Notes under the pieces: model-generated
Database searches by the model: none
Seen by the model: only the letters and a program-made list of their open reading frames with translations
What the model was told of the DNA's origin: nothing
In this document: piece by piece, positions 25,519 through 35,047 of the stretch
Numbering within the stretch: the first letter of the stretch is position 1
Layout: every line of letters starts with the position of its first letter
Program-made: the position numbers and the translations under genes
Assembly (NCBI GenBank): GCA_019637315.1
Contig: JAHBVU010000001.1
Span: 310,001-374,000 of the forward strand
Origin: Gemmatimonadales bacterium
GTDB lineage: Bacteria; Gemmatimonadota; Gemmatimonadetes; Gemmatimonadales; GWC2-71-9
DNA length: 64,000 bases
Direction of reading: 5' to 3'

Positions 25519-27678
25519 ATGCCACGGTTCTTCGCGGTATCGCTGGTGCTGGCGTTGGTCGGCTGCGGGAGTCCCTCTGCCGGCAACATCGATCTGGCCC
25601 GTCTCAAGGGCGCGGATCGCGAACCCGGGCAGTGGCTCGGCCTGGGCGGCACCTACCGCAGTGATCGCTTCAGCCCACTGACCGGGATCGATGAATCGAA
25701 CGCGGCGTCCCTGGGCTTTGCCTGGGAGTACGACGCCAGCTCGCGTCGCGGTCGAGTCGAGCGGGGCCAGGAAGCCACCCCGATTATGGTCGATGGGGTG
25801 CTTTATCTTGCAGGCCCCTGGGGGTCCGTGGCTGCAGTCGATGCCCGGACCGGTCAGGAACGGTGGCGTTATGACCCGGATGTCGATGGCAGCTACGCGC
25901 GGCGAGCGTGCTGTGATGCGGTCAATCGCGGGCTGCAGGTCTGGCGAGGCAAGGTCTACGTCGGTACGCTCGACGGCTTCCTGGTGGCGCTCGACGCCGA
26001 GACCGGTCGTGAGATCTGGAAGCGCGACACCTTCGTCGATCGCGAGACTCGTTCCTACACCATCACCGGCCCGCCGCAGGTCGCCAGGGGCGTGGTGGTG
26101 ATCGGTAACAGCGGTGGCGAGTTCGGGGTGCGCGGCTACATCACGGCATACGACGTCGAGACCGGTGAACAGCGCTGGCGTTTCTTCGTCGTACCCGGCG
26201 ATCCGGCCAAGGGACCGCCGGAGCACCCCGAAGTGGCTCGGGCGCTCGAGACCTGGGGCCCCGACACCGACTGGCAGTCGGGTCTCGGCGGCACGGTGTG
26301 GGGTGAGATGACCTACGACCCCGAGCTCGACCTGCTGTACGTGGGGACTGGCAACAGCACACCATACTCCGGCTGGAATCGGGACCCCTCGGGTGGCGAC
26401 AATCTCTATCTCGTATCGATCCTGGCAATCAAGCCGACCGATGGTCGACTGGTCTGGCATTATCAGCAGGTGCCCTGGGAACTCTGGGACTACACCGCGA
26501 CCCAGAACATGATCCTGGCTGATCTGACCATCGATGGGGCGCCCCGCAAGGTGATCATGCAGGCGCCGAAGAACGGAATCTTCTACGTCCTCGATCGCCA
26601 GACGGGTGAGTTCATTTCCGGCACGCCGTTTGTTCGGGTCAACTGGCTCACCGGTTTCGATTCGACCGGGCGGCCGCAGATCAATCCTGCGGCCATCTAT
26701 CGCGACCAGCCTGCCATCGTGTTTCCGTCTCAAGTTGGTGCGCACAACTGGCAACCGATGGCCTTCAGTCGCCAGACCGGGCTGGTCTACATTCCGGCGC
26801 GTGAATCCGGCATGATCATGCTCGACGAGCCGGGCTATACCTGGAAGCCGGGCACCGGGAACGTTGGAGCGGGCGGGCTGTTCGACTTGGTGCTGGGGTT
26901 GATGCCAAGCGTGCGGCCCGCCTACGAGGCCATCCTCAAAGGGTCACCCGACTCGACGTCGCTGGGCGTGTCCGAGTTCCTCCTGGCCTGGGATCCGGTA
27001 GCCCGGCAGGAGCGCTGGCGGGTGCCGCTGGCCAACACGACCTATGCTGGCGGTGGTGTCCTTACCACGGCTGGCAACCTCGTCTTTCAGGGAACCTCCG
27101 ACGGACGGTTGGTGGTGTACTCCGCGTCGAGCGGCGAAAAGCGGACCGAGATCAACGTCGGGACTGCGATCATGGCGGCCCCGATGACGTATCAGCTCGA
27201 CGGGGAACAATATGTGGTCGTCGCGGCAGGTTTCGGCGGCGCGGTTGGTCGGCAGTATCCGTACGGGACGGCGGGGTACACCTACCAGAACGCAGGGCGT
27301 CTGCTCGCGTTCAAGCTCGGGGGCGGTGCCACGCCGCTGCCTCCTCCGTACCTGCCTCTCGCGACGCCTGAACCGCCGGCGCGGCCGCCGGCGTCGCCGG
27401 CGGTGCTCGCCAAGGGCGAGGAGCTCTTCGGTGCCAATTGTGTCACTTGTCACGGCGCACGCGAGGATCGAATCTCGGCCTTTCCCGACCTTCGGCGCAT
27501 GTCGGCGGCGACGCATAGCGTGTTCGACGCCATCGTACGGCAGGGCAGTCTCAGCGCAGGGGGGATGGCCGGTTTTGCCGACCTCCTGAGCGCCAAAGAT
27601 GCCCAGGCCATTCATGAGTATCTGATTCAGGAGCAACGGCTCCTGTGGCAACGTGAGGGACGAGGAAGAACGCGATGA
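25519..27678 (+). CDS. Quinoprotein (PQQ) dehydrogenase with C-terminal cytochrome c domain, lipoprotein
   Basis: A 719-residue exported oxidoreductase. A lipoprotein signal ends VSLVLALVGC with Cys16 at the acylation position. Residues 40-600 form an eight-bladed PQQ propeller with repeated W-motifs (DARTGQERWRYDPD, DAETGREIWKRD, DVETGEQRWRF). ARRACCDAVNRG holds the vicinal Cys-Cys that stacks on PQQ, and LWDYTATQN gives the catalytic Asp. After a proline-rich linker, a cytochrome c domain carries CVTCH, with Met in GGMAGF as likely sixth ligand. This is the quinohaemoprotein alcohol/aldose dehydrogenase layout; the substrate is open. The stop overlaps the acylase start (ATGA). Confidence 0.92.
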   Translation: MPRFFAVSLVLALVGCGSPSAGNIDLARLKGADREPGQWLGLGGTYRSDRFSPLTGIDESNAASLGFAWEYDASSRRGRVERGQEATPIMVDGVLYLAGPWGSVAAVDARTGQERWRYDPDVDGSYARRACCDAVNRGLQVWRGKVYVGTLDGFLVALDAETGREIWKRDTFVDRETRSYTITGPPQVARGVVVIGNSGGEFGVRGYITAYDVETGEQRWRFFVVPGDPAKGPPEHPEVARALETWGPDTDWQSGLGGTVWGEMTYDPELDLLYVGTGNSTPYSGWNRDPSGGDNLYLVSILAIKPTDGRLVWHYQQVPWELWDYTATQNMILADLTIDGAPRKVIMQAPKNGIFYVLDRQTGEFISGTPFVRVNWLTGFDSTGRPQINPAAIYRDQPAIVFPSQVGAHNWQPMAFSRQTGLVYIPARESGMIMLDEPGYTWKPGTGNVGAGGLFDLVLGLMPSVRPAYEAILKGSPDSTSLGVSEFLLAWDPVARQERWRVPLANTTYAGGGVLTTAGNLVFQGTSDGRLVVYSASSGEKRTEINVGTAIMAAPMTYQLDGEQYVVVAAGFGGAVGRQYPYGTAGYTYQNAGRLLAFKLGGGATPLPPPYLPLATPEPPARPPASPAVLAKGEELFGANCVTCHGAREDRISAFPDLRRMSAATHSVFDAIVRQGSLSAGGMAGFADLLSAKDAQAIHEYLIQEQRLLWQREGRGRTR

Positions 27679-30005
27679 TGAAGCAACGGATATCACTGCT
27701 GACGCTCGTACTTGCCATATTGGGTACCGCGCCTGCGCTGGGCCAGGCCACCTTGGCAGAAGCCAAGCGCCGTCTGTCCCAGATCGAGGGGCGGATCCCG
27801 ATTGCCGGGCTCGACTCCGCAGTTGAGGTTCGCCGCGATCAGTGGGGTGTTCCGCACATCTATGCGAGGACGGTGTCGGACCTCTTCTTTGCGCAGGGGT
27901 TCGTTGCTGCGCAGGATCGGCTTTGGCAGATGGAAATCTGGCGGCGCCAGGGCGATGGATTGCTGGCCGAGGTGCTGGGGCCGGAGCTGGTGGAGCGAGA
28001 TCGGTTTGCCCGGCTGCTCAAGTACCGGGGTGACATGGAAGCAGAGTGGACCAGCTATGCGCCGGACACGAAGGAGATTGTCCGCGCGTTCGTGGCTGGC
28101 GTCAACGCGCAGATCAGGCTGGTTCGGGACAACCCTCCGATCGAGTTTGCCCTGCAGGGGTTCCGGCCGGAGCCGTGGGGTGAGCACGTGCCGCTGCAGC
28201 GGATGGCGGCACTGGCCATGACGGGCAATGCGCTGGTGGAGGTCGATCGGGCACGCCTGCTCAATGAGATCGAGCAGGCCACCCTCGAAGCGCTGTTCCC
28301 TCTGGATCCGTCCCGCAAGCTCGATCCCGTCCCGGACTTCGATCTGACCGGGATCTCGGTGCGCTCCCTCGGCGCGGCGGCAGCTGCGTACACCGGTGTG
28401 CCGTTTCAGCGCTTCGACGGCTCCAACAACTGGGTTGTCAGCGGCGCCCGGACCAGGACCGGCAAGCCCCTGCTGGCCAACGATCCGCACCGAGCCGTCA
28501 CGCTGCCTGCCTTGCGGTACCTGACCCACCTCGTCGGTCCCGGATGGAACGTCATCGGCGCGGGGGAGCCCGGCGTTCCGGGCGTGGCAGGCGGGCACAA
28601 CGGCGCCATGGCGTTCGGGTTCACCATCGTCGGCATGGATCAGCAGGACGTCTACGTCGAGAGGCTTGGTCCCTGCCCGCTGGCGTCGACCAGGCGGTGC
28701 TATTGGAATCGAGGCGAGTGGAAGCCGGTCCACGTCATCGTCGATACCATCCCGGTGCGCGGCGAGCGGGCGCGGGTCGTCAACTTGGAGTTCACCGAGC
28801 ACGGTCCCATCGTCTCGGAGGATCGCAACGGAACGCGCGGCTTCGTGATTCGGTTCGTGGGCAGTGAACCTGGTACCGCCGGCTACCTGGCGCAGATCTC
28901 GATCAACCGTGCCAAGGACTGGAAGAGCTTCCGAGAGGCCGCCCATCGGTGGCGGTTGCCGACGGAAAACCTCGTCTACGCCGATACCAGTGGTACGATC
29001 GGCTGGATTGCCGCCGGGCTCAACCCGATTCGATCCTGGAGTGGCCTCCTCCCGGTTCCGGGCGACGGCCGTTTCGAGTGGGAAGGGTTCCTGCCGTTTG
29101 CCGAGCTACCGGAAAGCGTCAACCCGGCCAGCGGTATCATCGTCACCGCCAACCACAATATCCTGCCGGCCGGGTACCCGCATCAGCTCAACTATGACTG
29201 GGCCACACCGTACCGGGCGGATCGGATCACCCAGGAACTGGCCAGGCGCCGCAACTGGACCCGTCAGGCGTTCGAGACGCTGCAGCACGATGAGTATTCG
29301 CTGCCGGCGTCTGAACTGGTACCGGTACTCTTGCGAGCGGCAGAGCGGCGGCGCGCTCGAGGGCCCGAGCTCGATCTGATGAAGCGCTGGGACTTCGTGA
29401 TGCGTCGCGATGACGCGGCGCCGCTCATCTACACCGCCTGGCTGCGCGATCTTGCCGCCGCGGTGTACCGCCCTCGCTTCGGCGATCGAACCCGGGAACG
29501 CGGCAGGGCGTACGACTTGCCCACGGTCATTCGTCTGGTGCGCTCTCCCGACCGTGTCTTCGGGGCCAACCCGGAAGCGGCTCGTGATTCGATGGTGCTT
29601 GCCGCCTTTGATCAGGCAGTTGCCAAAGTCCGGGCCGAAGTCGGAGGGGCCGCCTCGAGCTGGAGGTGGGGCGACCTGCATCAGGCCCATTTCCGTCATC
29701 CGCTGGCCAGCGCCTTCGACCTGCCATCGATCCGTCGTGGCGGCGACGACAACACCGTCAACATGACGGCGGGAAGCGGATGGACCCAATCGGCGGGCGC
29801 GTCCTACCGGGGCATCTTCGACCTTGCCGATCTCGACAACTCGGTTGCCACATCGGTACCCGGGCAGTCGGGGCAGCCGGGAAGTCCCTTCTACGGCAAC
29901 CTGCTCGACCTCTGGGGTGAGGGGCGGTACTTCCCCTTGCTCTTCAGTCGCGCGGCGGTCGAGCAGGGAACCCGCTACCAGCTCTGGCTCGATCCGGCGC
30001 GTTAG
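27675..30005 (+). CDS. Penicillin acylase-family Ntn hydrolase
   Basis: A 776-residue secreted precursor with signal peptide (SLLTLVLAILGTAPALG). The alpha chain spans about residues 25-235. A spacer precedes the autocatalytic site, and Ser250 in FDGSNNWVVSG is the N-terminal nucleophile of the beta chain. Other family blocks are ANDPHRAVTLPALRYL, TEHGPIVS and ANHNILP (oxyanion Asn). The family cleaves amides such as penicillins, acyl-homoserine lactones or N-acyl peptides. It is translationally coupled to the PQQ dehydrogenase gene, an uncommon pairing that suggests consecutive steps on one compound. Confidence 0.92.
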   Translation: MMKQRISLLTLVLAILGTAPALGQATLAEAKRRLSQIEGRIPIAGLDSAVEVRRDQWGVPHIYARTVSDLFFAQGFVAAQDRLWQMEIWRRQGDGLLAEVLGPELVERDRFARLLKYRGDMEAEWTSYAPDTKEIVRAFVAGVNAQIRLVRDNPPIEFALQGFRPEPWGEHVPLQRMAALAMTGNALVEVDRARLLNEIEQATLEALFPLDPSRKLDPVPDFDLTGISVRSLGAAAAAYTGVPFQRFDGSNNWVVSGARTRTGKPLLANDPHRAVTLPALRYLTHLVGPGWNVIGAGEPGVPGVAGGHNGAMAFGFTIVGMDQQDVYVERLGPCPLASTRRCYWNRGEWKPVHVIVDTIPVRGERARVVNLEFTEHGPIVSEDRNGTRGFVIRFVGSEPGTAGYLAQISINRAKDWKSFREAAHRWRLPTENLVYADTSGTIGWIAAGLNPIRSWSGLLPVPGDGRFEWEGFLPFAELPESVNPASGIIVTANHNILPAGYPHQLNYDWATPYRADRITQELARRRNWTRQAFETLQHDEYSLPASELVPVLLRAAERRRARGPELDLMKRWDFVMRRDDAAPLIYTAWLRDLAAAVYRPRFGDRTRERGRAYDLPTVIRLVRSPDRVFGANPEAARDSMVLAAFDQAVAKVRAEVGGAASSWRWGDLHQAHFRHPLASAFDLPSIRRGGDDNTVNMTAGSGWTQSAGASYRGIFDLADLDNSVATSVPGQSGQPGSPFYGNLLDLWGEGRYFPLLFSRAAVEQGTRYQLWLDPAR

Positions 30006-30020
30006 GCGGAGCCTGCTACC

Positions 30021-31298
30021 GTGATAACGTCCGACGCTGTTTTCGGCCTGGTTGCCGCCGCCCTGGGCGGAACAGCCGTTGGATTCGAGCGGCAGTGGTC
30101 CGGGCACGCGGATGGTCCGGATGCCCATTTCGCCGGGATTCGCACCTTTACCATGCTGGGCTTCCTGGGCGGGCTTTCGGGCTGGCTCTGGCTGGAGGGG
30201 GCGGCCGTCCTGGCTGGGATTCTGCTTGCCGGTGTCGTGGCCTTTACGGTTGGTGCCTACATCGCGGCCAGCCGGCGCGACATCGATGGGACCACTGAAG
30301 CAGCTGCACTGATCGTGATCGCCGCCGGGATTCTCGCGGGGATGGGCAATGCCAAGGTGGCTGCCGGGATCATCGCGGTTCTGAGCGTCGTCCTGCTCGA
30401 GAAGTCACGGGTCCACACCTTCGTGTCGCGGATCGAGGGCGCCGAGCTCAAGGCCGGAGCGCGTTTTGCGGTCATGGCGCTCGTCATCCTGCCCCTGTTG
30501 CCGCAAGGTCCGTTCGGGCCATGGGGCGGGATTCGGCCGCGCGAACTCTGGCTGCTCGTCCTCTTCTTTACCGGCCTGAGCTTCTTCGGTCACCTGATGC
30601 GCCGCGCGGTTGGGGCCCATCGCGGCTATCTCATCAGCGGCCTCGCGGGTGGACTGGTGTCGTCCACCAACGTGACGTGGACCTTTGCGCGCCTCAGTCG
30701 GACCGAGCCGGCGTTCGGCCGTGCGCTGGCACTCGGTATCATCGGCGCCAACGCCATGCTGTACCCCCGAGTGCTGGCAGCGACGACCGTACTCAATCCC
30801 TCGCTGGTGCCGGCGTTGTTGCCGCTGCTGGCGGCGCCGGCCTTGCTTGCAGCCGGTGTGGTTGCGGTGGCCGCCTGGCGATCGCGGCCAGAGGAATCCG
30901 GCGCGTCGGACACGCAGCAAGCCCAAGCGGTTTCACGAGCCGATCGGAACCCGCTCCAACTCGCCAACGCGCTGCAGATGGCACTGTTGTTTCAGGCCGT
31001 TCTGCTGATCGTGCATGTGGCCGGCAATCGGTTCGGTCAGGCGGGACTGCTCGCCACTGCAGCGGTGCTTGGTCTCACCGATGTCGATGCGCTGACGATC
31101 TCGATGGCCCGCCAGGCGGCGCCGACCGTCTCGATCGAGATGGCGGCGCTCGCGCTGGCGGTCGGTGTTCTCTCCAACACGGCCCTCAAGACCGGACTGG
31201 TGATCCTCTTCGGTACGACGACCGTGCGCCTGATTGCCGGCGGAACCCTGCTTGCCATGATCGTTGCCGGCGCGGTCGCAATCTGGCTCAGGGCTTGA
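30021..31298 (+). CDS. MgtC/SapB-DUF4010 membrane protein
   Basis: A 425-residue protein with some 12 hydrophobic segments. Residues 1-135 match the MgtC/SapB module (GTAVGFERQWSG, FAGIRTFTMLGFLGGLSGWL, RDIDGTTEAAALIV). The rest matches DUF4010 (GAHRGYLISGLAGGLVSSTNVTW, LTDVDALTISMARQA). The function of this fused form is unknown, though MgtC parts are linked to Mg limitation and acid tolerance. It follows the acylase gene by 15 nt and may be cotranscribed. The last 11 nt overlap the convergent peptidase gene. Confidence 0.88.
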   Translation: MITSDAVFGLVAAALGGTAVGFERQWSGHADGPDAHFAGIRTFTMLGFLGGLSGWLWLEGAAVLAGILLAGVVAFTVGAYIAASRRDIDGTTEAAALIVIAAGILAGMGNAKVAAGIIAVLSVVLLEKSRVHTFVSRIEGAELKAGARFAVMALVILPLLPQGPFGPWGGIRPRELWLLVLFFTGLSFFGHLMRRAVGAHRGYLISGLAGGLVSSTNVTWTFARLSRTEPAFGRALALGIIGANAMLYPRVLAATTVLNPSLVPALLPLLAAPALLAAGVVAVAAWRSRPEESGASDTQQAQAVSRADRNPLQLANALQMALLFQAVLLIVHVAGNRFGQAGLLATAAVLGLTDVDALTISMARQAAPTVSIEMAALALAVGVLSNTALKTGLVILFGTTTVRLIAGGTLLAMIVAGAVAIWLRA

Positions 31299-33399
31299 GG
31301 TAGCGTTCGAAAAACTCCGCGGTCGCTCGCCCGACGGTCAGCCAGTTCGCGTGTCGCATGAAATGGTGGGTGTCGTCGACGATGACGAGCGACTCGACGG
31401 TGACGCCCTGCCGATCGAGCCGCTGCACCAGGTCGGTGCTCTGGCTGAACAGCACGTTGCGGTCGTCGTCGGCATGGATCATCAGGACCGGTGAGGTCCA
31501 GGTCGAAACGCTCGACACCGGTGATGATTCCCAGGCAATCTTGGCCGCCAGGTCGGCATCGGGTGCGCGCTCGTAGCGGTCGGGACTGACCAGGTTCCGG
31601 GTTCGGTTGATGGTCCGATCGTGGACTCCGTGAATATCGACACCAGCCGCGAAGAGCTTCGAGTCGCGACCGAGTGCCATGGCAACCAGATAGCCGCCGT
31701 AGGATCCGCCATACACGCCGATTCGCTTCGGATCGACATTGGGTTGCGCGGCAAGCCACTCGCCTGCGGCCTTGATGTCGAGATACTCGGACGCGCCGTT
31801 GACCCCGGCACGCTCCGGCTGGTGGAACTCGTAGCCGTAGCCGATGCCGAGCCGGTAGTTGACCGAGAGTACCACGAATCCGCGGCTCGCCAGGTACTGG
31901 TTGGTCGCGTACGCGTTGGTGTAGTAATCGGAGTAGTGCCAGCCGAGCAGCATCTGACGCGGCGGGCCGCCGTGGATGTAAATCACGGCCGGCCGCCGGC
32001 CGGCGCCGGTCGTGGGCTCGAACAGCTGCGCATGCACTGCCACCCCGTCCGACGCTCGGTAGACCACCTGCTTGGGCGTCACCAGCCGTCCGGCCGGAAA
32101 CGCGGCAGGGATTCGATCCGCACCGAGCAGACGCACCGCACCTCCGCTCAGGGGCATGACCGCCGGAAGCGGGGGGCGATCCGTTGTGGCACTGATGAAG
32201 GCGAGCGTGCCGTCGCCGGTCACGACGGGGCTCCACTCCAGGCCGGCGCCTGGCGTCACGACTTCCATCGCGGCCCGATCGACCGGCACCTTGACCACGT
32301 GCCGGCGATCGATGTCGAGTTTGTCCGGCCCGGTATTGCCCGCAAACACCATCCACTTCCGGTCCGGCGACATCTGGATGTGCTCGGCCATGAAGTTCCC
32401 AGGCGTGAGCAGGAGTGGTTCACCGCCGCCTTCCGGAAGGGAATAAAGGTGAGGCCAGCCGTCCTGGTACGACAGGAAGACGATGCGCCCCGCTGCCCAG
32501 TGAAGGTTGGTGCCGCCGTGAGTCGTCGGGACCGAGCCGCGCAGCGTTCGAGGGGCGGTCCAGAGCCGCGTCGCGACCTCCGGCTTGGCGAGGTCGACCG
32601 AGTAGAGTGACCAGGGCGAATGCCGCCGGACCAGGGCCGAATCGGGCGCGCCGCCCGCCCCGGGAACCCGAACGAAGGCCAGCTTGCGCCCATCTGGCGA
32701 CCAGCGCGGCGATCGATCGCGCGCGTAGCCCGGCGCCACCCAGATGAGTGGGGTCCTTTCGTCTGTGTACACCCCGATGAACGCATGGCCGCCACGATTC
32801 GACACGAACGCCAGCCGGCTCCCGTCCGGCGACCAGACCGGCGAACCGTTCGAACCGCGCGCGGTGAAGAGCGCCTTGCCAGGTGCGGATCCATCGATCG
32901 GGGCGGCGTGGATCTGGTTGCCACGCAGATAGGCAACTCGGTCGCCGCGGGGTGAGATGACCGGACTCTCACCCTCACCAATTGCTTTGGGCTCTCCGCC
33001 GGCAAACGGTACCGCCCAGATCTGAACCCGAGTCGGCGTCGGGCTGAAGCTGGGGTTGACGGGGAGCGCGTCGTCCCAGTTCGAGCTGAAGTCGCCACCG
33101 CGGACGTAGACGACCCAGCGGCCATCCGGCGAGAGGCTCACGCTGGTGAGTTCCTGGCCGTCGTCCTGGTCGTAGCTCGTCAGCTTGCGCGGCGTGAAGG
33201 CCGGCCCCTCGGCCACGTAGATGTTGCGGAGTCCCTGTTCGTTGAGCGCCCAGGCAATCCGCGCCCCCGAGCTGGCGGCGGTCAGCTCGTTCGGAAACGG
33301 GTAGGAGCGGATCTGCTCCAGCGTGTACCGTTGCTGCGCAGCAGACGGCACGGCGCCGAGGAGCGTCATCAGGCATACGGCGCGGATGACAGGATGCAT
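31288..33399 (-). CDS. S9-family (prolyl oligopeptidase/DPP-IV type) peptidase, exported
   Basis: A 703-residue secreted peptidase: signal peptide (MHPVIRAVCLMTLLGAVPSAA), a beta-propeller with TolB/DPP-IV-like repeats (SVSLSPDGRWVVYVRGG, SPRWSPDGRKLAFVRV) at 25-420, and an alpha/beta hydrolase domain from about 440. Catalytic residues are Ser566 in YGGSYGG, an Asp in HADDDRN and His in DDTHHF. It trims proline- or alanine-containing peptides in the periplasm. The start at 33399 is fixed by GGAGGTACGCT just upstream. It lies 19 nt downstream of the SLC13 transporter gene and is probably cotranscribed. Confidence 0.93.
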   Translation of the reverse strand: MHPVIRAVCLMTLLGAVPSAAQQRYTLEQIRSYPFPNELTAASSGARIAWALNEQGLRNIYVAEGPAFTPRKLTSYDQDDGQELTSVSLSPDGRWVVYVRGGDFSSNWDDALPVNPSFSPTPTRVQIWAVPFAGGEPKAIGEGESPVISPRGDRVAYLRGNQIHAAPIDGSAPGKALFTARGSNGSPVWSPDGSRLAFVSNRGGHAFIGVYTDERTPLIWVAPGYARDRSPRWSPDGRKLAFVRVPGAGGAPDSALVRRHSPWSLYSVDLAKPEVATRLWTAPRTLRGSVPTTHGGTNLHWAAGRIVFLSYQDGWPHLYSLPEGGGEPLLLTPGNFMAEHIQMSPDRKWMVFAGNTGPDKLDIDRRHVVKVPVDRAAMEVVTPGAGLEWSPVVTGDGTLAFISATTDRPPLPAVMPLSGGAVRLLGADRIPAAFPAGRLVTPKQVVYRASDGVAVHAQLFEPTTGAGRRPAVIYIHGGPPRQMLLGWHYSDYYTNAYATNQYLASRGFVVLSVNYRLGIGYGYEFHQPERAGVNGASEYLDIKAAGEWLAAQPNVDPKRIGVYGGSYGGYLVAMALGRDSKLFAAGVDIHGVHDRTINRTRNLVSPDRYERAPDADLAAKIAWESSPVSSVSTWTSPVLMIHADDDRNVLFSQSTDLVQRLDRQGVTVESLVIVDDTHHFMRHANWLTVGRATAEFFERYLKP

Positions 33400-33418
33400 A
33401 GCGTACCTCCGGTAAAGA

Positions 33419-34876
33419 TCAGCCCAGGACAACCGGCACCAGTAGACCGAGAACGAGAACGAGCACGATGATCGCAGCAATGTCGAGCAGGAACCCAGCC
33501 TTGGCCATGTTCCGCACGCTGACCTGCCCCGAACCGAATACGATGGTGTTCGGCGGCGTGGCCATCGGCAGCATGAAGCCGACGGATGCCGCGAAGGCCG
33601 CCACCATCATGAGGACGAGTGGCGGCTGGTCGAGGCTGCGCGCCAGGGCGACCGCAATCGGCATCATCATTGCCGCAACCGCCATGTTGGACGCAAGCTC
33701 ACTCAGGATCACGACGATCACCGCCAAACCGAGATAGATCACGATCGGCGGCATCCCGGCAAGACCCGACAGCTGGCCGGTCAGCCAGTCGGTGACGCCA
33801 TGTTTCTCGATGGCTGACGCGATGGAGAGACCGCCGCCAAAAAAGAGGAGGATGTCCCAGGGAATCCGTCGTGCCTCCTGCCAGGTCATCAGCGGGCGCA
33901 CCTCGCCCTCCCGGGTCCGACCGGTCACAATGAACAGTGTCAGCGCCGCGCCGAGTGCGATCCCGGTGTCGGAGAGCATGGGGACCCACGCCACCAGTCC
34001 GGGAATCGTGACGCCGCCAATCACCTTGGTGTCCCTGAGGAACCAGGCCAGCGCCGTGATCACGAAGATGATCAGCACACGGGCCTCGCCGCCCCGAATC
34101 GGTCCGAGTGCGGCCAACCGCTGAGCCAGCATCTCGCGTGCGCCGCTTCCCAGGTCTGCCGTGCTGCGGAAGCAGACAAATGAAAGCAGAAACCAGCAGA
34201 CCGGCGTCAACAGGATGACAATCGGCCCGCCCAGCATCATGAACTCGGCAAACGTGACGCTTTCGCCGACGAGCTCTCGCATCGCTCCGACGGCAACCAG
34301 GTTGGGAGGCGTGCTGATCATTGTACCCATGCCGCCGATCGACGCGGCGTACGCCACGCCGAGCATCAGAGCGGTTCGGGTCTTGTCTCCCTCGGTGCCA
34401 CTCGGATAGAGGGCGCCGACGGCCAGGGCAATCGGGTACATCATTGCCGCCGTGGCGGTGTTGGAAATCCAGACCGAGATGAACGTGGTGGCCAGCATGA
34501 TGCCGAGCACGGCGCGACGGCTGGTCAGCCCGACGGTCAGCACCAGCTGGTAGGCGAGCCGAACATGGCTCTGCCAGTACTCGAGCGCGGCGGCCAGGAA
34601 GAAACCGCCCATGAAGAGGAACACGAGTTCGTTGGCGTAGGGTGCGGCTGCCTCACGAGTTCCCGCAATGCCGAGCAGCGGAAACAGCAGGATCGGCAGC
34701 AGCGACGTGGCCACGATCGGCATCGTCTCGGTGATGAGCCAGGTCATGACCCACGCGGTAATGCCCAGCGTCTTGCGACCCTCGGGGGTCAGCTCAGACG
34801 GTCCGAGCCAGAGAATCAGTACGAACAGCAACGGCCCGGCAACCTGGGCGACCAGCTTGGGGTTGAGTCGTTTCAT
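33419..34876 (-). CDS. SLC13/DASS-family sodium:anion (dicarboxylate) symporter
   Basis: A 485-residue transporter with about 11 membrane segments. The two repeated SNT-type substrate and sodium motifs are ISNTATAAMM (about 140) and ASNMAVAAMM (about 415), with matching TPPNLVAVG and TPPNTIVFG loops. Family members (VcINDY, CitT-like, DASS) import succinate, citrate, sulfate or similar anions with Na+. The substrate cannot be fixed from sequence. It appears to be the first gene of a two-gene unit with the S9 peptidase. Confidence 0.9.
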   Translation of the reverse strand: MKRLNPKLVAQVAGPLLFVLILWLGPSELTPEGRKTLGITAWVMTWLITETMPIVATSLLPILLFPLLGIAGTREAAAPYANELVFLFMGGFFLAAALEYWQSHVRLAYQLVLTVGLTSRRAVLGIMLATTFISVWISNTATAAMMYPIALAVGALYPSGTEGDKTRTALMLGVAYAASIGGMGTMISTPPNLVAVGAMRELVGESVTFAEFMMLGGPIVILLTPVCWFLLSFVCFRSTADLGSGAREMLAQRLAALGPIRGGEARVLIIFVITALAWFLRDTKVIGGVTIPGLVAWVPMLSDTGIALGAALTLFIVTGRTREGEVRPLMTWQEARRIPWDILLFFGGGLSIASAIEKHGVTDWLTGQLSGLAGMPPIVIYLGLAVIVVILSELASNMAVAAMMMPIAVALARSLDQPPLVLMMVAAFAASVGFMLPMATPPNTIVFGSGQVSVRNMAKAGFLLDIAAIIVLVLVLGLLVPVVLG

Positions 34877-35047
34877 GGGCCTCGGGAATCCGTACTGAGA
34901 GCGACGGGACGGGGCCGCAAATATGGCCCGGGGATCGCGGTTTCGTCCATTGCCGACTTGTGCATCCGCCCACCGGCGGCCAAAATCAAGTCACTCGCGA
35001 GGGGTATCGCCTCGGTGGCACCCAAACTGCTCGATGCGGAACGTACT

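Noticed and set aside
31037-32356. 439-residue minus-strand open frame
   Set aside because: Out of frame with the S9 peptidase, whose catalytic triad lies in the other minus-strand frame.
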